This document shows, piece after piece, positions 59,772 to 64,000 of a stretch of 64,000 nucleotides of DNA. Source of the DNA: Mangrovimicrobium sp033283385. Lineage in GTDB: Bacteria > Pseudomonadota > Gammaproteobacteria > Pseudomonadales > Halieaceae. The DNA is taken from contig JAWMQQ010000003.1 of NCBI GenBank assembly GCA_033283385.1, positions 620,001 through 684,000 of the forward strand, in the 5' to 3' direction. The translations under genes were made by a program, and so were the position numbers. Position 1 is the stretch's first letter; each line of letters opens with the position of its first letter. The notes below the pieces were generated by a model, which saw nothing but the letters and a program-made list of their open reading frames with translations, did no database searches and was not told the origin of the DNA.

Positions 59772-62002
59772 TGAATCGCGCAGGCCCATTGCTCACACCG
59801 TTGCCCCAGGCCGAACCGGGCAGCGACTTCATTGACATCGACCGGCTGCTGCACGCGGTACTGCGCTACAAGTGGGGCATCCTCGGCCTGGTGTTCGTGG
59901 TCACTCTCGCCACCGCGCTTTACGTCTCTTCCCTGCAGCCTGTGTACCGGGCCAGCGCCTCGGTCGAGCTGAAAACCCAGGACGGCAATGCCATGCGCAT
60001 GGAGGATGCCCGCTGGAACTACCGAGACTACGATTACTACCAGACGCAGTTTGAGATCATGAAGAGTCGCAGCATCGCCGAGCGCGTGGTGCGGCGCCTG
60101 GATTTGCAGGACAACCCCTACTTCGCCGGTCCCGCAGAGAAAGCCGGGAGCGATGACGACGGCGTACTCAAGCGCTTTTTCGGCGACTTCAGCCTGCGCA
60201 CGTTGCTGCCCGCCCGCGAGCAGGAACCGCCGGAGCAGCTGAGCCCGGAGCAGGAGAAAGCCAGGGCGATTGCCGCCACGACCGCCGCGGTGGCCGGCGG
60301 TGTGCAGGTCGAGCCGGTCGAGTACAGCTACCTCGCGCATCTCAGTTTCGAGGCGACGGACCCGAAACTGGCAGCGCGGATCGTGAACACGGTGGCCGAG
60401 GAATTTATCGCCGCCGACCTGGAGGAGCGCACCGCCGGCACTGTGCAGTCGACCGAGTGGCTCGACGAGCGACTTTCCTACCTGCGCGACCAGCTGCGCA
60501 GCTCCGAAGAGGCCCTGCAGGACTTCCGCGAGCGGGAGGGACTGGTCAGCATCGAGGGCGAAACCAGCCCGGGCAGCAACGAGTTGTCCATGCTGTCGCA
60601 GCGCCTGGAGGATGCCCGGCGGGCGCGCATCGAAGCCCAGAACATCAAGGAGGACGTGCAGAACATGCACGACCCCAGCACCGAAGAATTGATGACGGTG
60701 CCCGCGGTGCTGCAGCACGAACTCATTCGCGACCTCAAGCGCAACCAGTCGGAGGCCGAGCGCCGGGTCGCCGAACTCGCCAAGCGCTACGGGCCGAAGC
60801 ATCCCAGGATGATCGCCGCCCAATCCGACCTGGAATCCGCCAACAACGACCTCGAGCGGGAAGTGCGCAAGGTGGTGAAGGGCATCAATCGCGAATACGA
60901 GGTCGCCCTGCGTACCGAGCGCGAGTTGCAGGCCACCTGGGAGTCGAGCAAGAGTGAACTGCAACGCTTCAACCGGATCGAGTTCCGCCTGCAGGAACTA
61001 CAGCGGGATGTCGATACCAACCGGCAGCTGTACGATGTTTTTCTGACGCGGATCAAAAGCATCAGCGAGACCGGCAATTTCGAAAAGCCCCACGCCCGGA
61101 TCGTCGACAGCGCAACGGTACCGACCCGCGCGGAAAGGCCCAAAAAACGCCGCATCCTGCTGGTCACATTCCTCCTCGCGCTGGTCGCCGGCTGCGTCAT
61201 CGCCATTCTCCTGGATATCCTCGACAACGCGATCAAGCGCCAGGAGGACGTGCAGGAGAAGCTCGGCGCCGTGCTGCTCGGCGTCGTCCCGCGGGTCAAG
61301 ACCGACGCACAGGGCCGCTTCCCGCAGTTCTGGCAGGAGCCCGCGGGCAATTTTGCCGAATCCATCCGCACGGTGCGCACCGGCTTGCTGCTCAGCGACC
61401 TGGATGCCCCGCCGAAAGTGGTGCTGGTCACCTCGACCGTTCCGGCGGAGGGCAAGTCCGTATTCTCGCTGAACCTGGCGGCCGCCCTCGGGCAGATGGA
61501 GCGCACCCTTGTGATAGGCGCCGACCTGCGGCGCCCGAGCCTGGCGGCGGAATGCGGGCTGGCGGCGGGCCACAAGGGGTTGTCACATTTCGTCTCCGGC
61601 AGTGCCGAGCTGGAGGACTGTATCGAGTATCTCGACGAGTTGAAGGTGCACGTCATGCCCGCCGGCCTGATCCCGCCCAACCCGCTGGAGATGATCAGTT
61701 CGCAGAAATTCGTCGCCGCGCTGCGGCAACTGCGCGAGAGTTTCGACCGCATCGTGATCGATTCGGCGCCGGTGCAGGCGGTGAGCGACGCCAAGGTGCT
61801 CGCCTCCTACGCCGACTACGTCATCTACATGGTCAAGGCCGATTCCACGTCGGCGACCCAGGCGCGCAAGGGTATGGCTGACCTGCGCGCCGCGACCGAC
61901 GTGCATGTCGCGGTGGTGCTGAACCAGTTGCGCAAGAGCAGCGCGGATCGGTACTCCTACTATCATGGCGACGCCTATTACGGCGAGAACACCGGCAGTT
62001 GA
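59771..62002 (+). CDS. Polysaccharide biosynthesis tyrosine autokinase, Wzc-like
   Basis: 743 residues. A Wzz chain-length domain with two membrane helices (about 34-54 and 460-480) surrounds a long coiled-coil periplasmic region. The cytoplasmic kinase has Walker A' TSTVPAEGKSVFSLNLAAALG (residues within about 558-578), A' partner VIGADLRRPSL and Walker B IVIDSAPV. The C-terminus ends in a tyrosine-rich tail (RYSYYHGDAYYG), the usual autophosphorylation cluster. It regulates polymerisation and export of EPS with Wza. Confidence 0.94.
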   Translation: MNRAGPLLTPLPQAEPGSDFIDIDRLLHAVLRYKWGILGLVFVVTLATALYVSSLQPVYRASASVELKTQDGNAMRMEDARWNYRDYDYYQTQFEIMKSRSIAERVVRRLDLQDNPYFAGPAEKAGSDDDGVLKRFFGDFSLRTLLPAREQEPPEQLSPEQEKARAIAATTAAVAGGVQVEPVEYSYLAHLSFEATDPKLAARIVNTVAEEFIAADLEERTAGTVQSTEWLDERLSYLRDQLRSSEEALQDFREREGLVSIEGETSPGSNELSMLSQRLEDARRARIEAQNIKEDVQNMHDPSTEELMTVPAVLQHELIRDLKRNQSEAERRVAELAKRYGPKHPRMIAAQSDLESANNDLEREVRKVVKGINREYEVALRTERELQATWESSKSELQRFNRIEFRLQELQRDVDTNRQLYDVFLTRIKSISETGNFEKPHARIVDSATVPTRAERPKKRRILLVTFLLALVAGCVIAILLDILDNAIKRQEDVQEKLGAVLLGVVPRVKTDAQGRFPQFWQEPAGNFAESIRTVRTGLLLSDLDAPPKVVLVTSTVPAEGKSVFSLNLAAALGQMERTLVIGADLRRPSLAAECGLAAGHKGLSHFVSGSAELEDCIEYLDELKVHVMPAGLIPPNPLEMISSQKFVAALRQLRESFDRIVIDSAPVQAVSDAKVLASYADYVIYMVKADSTSATQARKGMADLRAATDVHVAVVLNQLRKSSADRYSYYHGDAYYGENTGS

Positions 62003-62015
62003 ATCCCTCCCGGCG

Positions 62016-63389
62016 ATGAGGGCGAACGGATCACTTATGCTCCAGCTGGTGCAGCGGGCAGTACCTGACGCCGGGGAGCGTGTGGCCCTGCGTTCGGTGG
62101 TGGCCAGTTTCAGCCTGCGCATCGCCAACCTCTCCCTGCGCTTCCTGATCGCGGTACTCCTCGCGCGCCTGCTGGGGCCCGCAGGCTACGGCGCGTATTC
62201 GTTTGCGCTGTCCATCGTCATGGTGATGGCCATTCCCGTCCAGTTGGGGCTGCCCGTGCTGGTAGAGCGCGAGACCGCGCGCGCCCACGCTGTCGCCGAC
62301 TGGCCGCTGATCAATACGCTCTGGCGCTGGTCGATGCGCCTGGCGTTCGGCCTCTCCCTGGCGCTGGCGCTACTCGCGCTGTTGTCGCTTGAGGCGCTGC
62401 CGGGGTTGTTCCCCGGCGGTGTCCGGCCGGTGATACTCTGGGGTCTCGCGCTGCTGCCCCTTTTTGCGCTCAGCGCGCTGCGCGGCGCTGCGCTGCGCGG
62501 CCTGCGCCGGGTAGCCATCGGGCAGCTTCCGGAGACCCTGGTGCAGCCACTGTCCTTCCTGCTGCTGCTCGGCCTGCTCGCCTGGCTGTGGCAACTGCAG
62601 CCGTTTGCGGCGATGGCGGCGCATGTCGTTGCCGCCGCGCTCACCTTCGCCGTCGGCGCCGCCCTGCTGCACAGGTTTCGCCCGGCTGCCTTGTCGGGTG
62701 CGGGCCTGCGCGCGGGCTGCAGCCGCGCCTGGCTTGGCTCCGCGGCAACCCTGGCGCTGGTGGCGGGCCTGCAGTTGATCAACAGCGAGATCAATGTATT
62801 GATGCTGGGCTTCGTGCGCGGCCCGCAGGAGGTCGGTATCTACAGGGTGGCGGCCTCCGCCGTGGTGCTGGTGCCGCTGGTGCTGCAGGTGGTGTCGTCG
62901 GTCGCCAGCCCCTATTTTGCCCGGTATTTTATCCAGGGCCGCTCGCGGGAATTGCGTGCGCTGGCGACACGCACGTCCCGGGCGATTGCCGTATTCTCGG
63001 TGCCGCTGGCCGCGTTGTACCTGGTCTGGGCGGAACCCCTGTTGCGGGTCTGTTTCGGCGAGTCCTACCTCGCGTCCGGGCAGCCCCTGCGCTACCTCGT
63101 CCTCGGCCAGGCGGTCAACTTCCTCACCGGCAGTGTCGCCGCGCTGCTGGTGATGACCGGCCACGAGCGCGTCACGTTGAGGGGCCTGTTCGTCGCGACA
63201 TTGCTGAATGTGCTGCTCTGCACCCTGTGGGTACCGCAGCACGGGGTGCCGGGCGCCGCAGCGGCCCTGGGTATCTCGATGGCCTGCTGGAACCTGGTGC
63301 TGTGGTGGGCCGCCCGCAAAACGCTGGGTATCGACAGCTCCCCCCTGGGATGGCACCGCGATGCGCCGCTGCCTGCCGCGGGGGATTGA
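62016..63389 (+). CDS. Polysaccharide flippase, Wzx-like
   Basis: 457 residues from ATG 62016; 61965 and 62037 are alternatives. About twelve to fourteen membrane helices, with an N-terminal FSLRIANLSLRFLIAVLLARLLGPAGYGAYSF typical of the MATE-like polysaccharide-synthesis/flippase family. It would flip lipid-linked repeat units across the inner membrane before polymerisation. It follows the kinase gene within 14 bases. Confidence 0.9.
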   Translation: MRANGSLMLQLVQRAVPDAGERVALRSVVASFSLRIANLSLRFLIAVLLARLLGPAGYGAYSFALSIVMVMAIPVQLGLPVLVERETARAHAVADWPLINTLWRWSMRLAFGLSLALALLALLSLEALPGLFPGGVRPVILWGLALLPLFALSALRGAALRGLRRVAIGQLPETLVQPLSFLLLLGLLAWLWQLQPFAAMAAHVVAAALTFAVGAALLHRFRPAALSGAGLRAGCSRAWLGSAATLALVAGLQLINSEINVLMLGFVRGPQEVGIYRVAASAVVLVPLVLQVVSSVASPYFARYFIQGRSRELRALATRTSRAIAVFSVPLAALYLVWAEPLLRVCFGESYLASGQPLRYLVLGQAVNFLTGSVAALLVMTGHERVTLRGLFVATLLNVLLCTLWVPQHGVPGAAAALGISMACWNLVLWWAARKTLGIDSSPLGWHRDAPLPAAGD

Positions 63390-63420
63390 ACGTGCCCACG
63401 ACGCCGCAGCGCCGCGCATC

Positions 63421-64000
63421 ATGAATACGCCGTCCACAAAGGCCGCTGCCGATATCGCGATACTGCTCCCCGACCTGCGCGGCGGCGGCGCCGAACAGGT
63501 GGCCGTGCGCCTCGCGCGGGAGTGGGTCCGGGAGGGCTACCGCGTGGTGTTCGTGCTGCTGAGGGCGCGGGGCGAACTGCTGCACGCACTGGGCGAAGGG
63601 GTCGAGGTCGTCGAGTTGGGGGTGGATCGCCTGCGCGGCGCGCTGTTGCCGCTGGCCGCCTGGTTGCGCGAGGCCGCGCCTGCGGTGCTGCTGGCCAGCA
63701 TGTGGCCGCTGACCAGTATCGCCGTGCTGTCCGCGCGCCTTGCCGGCGGGCCGAGCCGCGTACTGGTCAGCGACCACACGTGCTACTCTCTGGCTTATAA
63801 AAACAGGGGTGTTATGCACCGCTGCTTGTTGCGCACCAGCATACACCTCACCTATCCGCGCGCCGCGGACCGTATCGCCGTCTCGGCGGATGTGGCGAGA
63901 GACGTCGCGGCACTGGGCGCAATCCGGGGGAATTCGTTCACGGTGATCGGCAACCCGGTCGCGCCGGCGAGCCCGCCGGCCGAGGCGCGCTCGCCAGCCG
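63421..64000 (+). CDS. Glycosyltransferase, GT4-like (cut by window end)
   Basis: At least 193 residues, open to the window edge. The N-terminal Rossmann half of a GT-B glycosyltransferase is visible: AILLPDLRGGGAEQVAVRLAREW, with the glycine-rich acceptor-side loop, VLLASMWPLTSIAVLSARLAGG, and IAVSADVARDVAALGA followed by the linker FTVIGNPV that usually leads into the donor-binding half. It probably adds a sugar to the lipid-linked EPS unit. Sugar and linkage cannot be told. Confidence 0.85.
   Translation, partial: MNTPSTKAAADIAILLPDLRGGGAEQVAVRLAREWVREGYRVVFVLLRARGELLHALGEGVEVVELGVDRLRGALLPLAAWLREAAPAVLLASMWPLTSIAVLSARLAGGPSRVLVSDHTCYSLAYKNRGVMHRCLLRTSIHLTYPRAADRIAVSADVARDVAALGAIRGNSFTVIGNPVAPASPPAEARSPA

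Overview
The window is a GC-rich stretch (roughly 65% G+C by eye) of a gammaproteobacterial chromosome. The gene orders pilNOPQ-aroK-aroB-gltBD-hemE, zapA-ssrS-fau next to ygfB-pepP-ubiH, and tsaE-amidase-mutL-miaA-hfq-hflX-hflK-hflC-hisZ-purA are those of the Pseudomonadales/Cellvibrionales branch, and a marine Halieaceae-like host is my best guess. That placement is inferred from synteny, not from a search. No rRNA, tRNA, prophage, insertion sequence or CRISPR array was seen.

From 1 to about 48.8 kb almost everything is core housekeeping: type IV pilus assembly and secretin, shikimate pathway, glutamate synthase, heme, serine acetyltransferase, pentose phosphate, isoleucine synthesis, 6S RNA, ubiquinone hydroxylases, glycine cleavage H protein, RNase II, a PIN-PhoH protein, phosphatidylserine decarboxylase, RsgA, oligoribonuclease, queuosine, NAD(P)HX repair, t6A synthesis, cell-wall amidase, mismatch repair, Hfq and the HflKC/FtsH regulators. 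Four gaps in this part (12.2-12.7, 15.7-16.3, 32.2-32.6 and 34.2-34.6 kb) carry an unusual repeat family. A nearly invariant 24-25 nt centre sits between inverted arms of about 26 bp. The arms are strongly different from copy to copy, yet the two arms of each copy match each other, perfectly in two copies. Nine full copies and one half copy were found. Ordinary GTAG-type REP elements form a second, separate repeat family in the hfl-hisZ region and at queG.

From 48.8 to 55.4 kb lies what I read as a lasso-peptide gene cluster. Leftward on the minus strand it encodes an ABC exporter, an asparagine-synthetase-like macrolactam cyclase, a 55-residue precursor peptide with a textbook leader motif (Y-x2-P-x-L-x3-G-x5-T) and a predicted Ser1-Glu8 ring, an HPr-kinase-like tailoring kinase, and a PRMT-like methyltransferase with an unusual C-terminal tail. 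The B2 leader protease is divergent. No separate PqqD-like (B1) gene is present.

From 55.4 kb to the end is the start of a Wzy-type exopolysaccharide locus: a secreted protein of unknown function, a polymerase/ligase, an outer-membrane beta-barrel, a small membrane-anchored protein, a Wza-like export protein, a Wzc-like tyrosine autokinase, a Wzx-like flippase, and a glycosyltransferase cut by the window edge.
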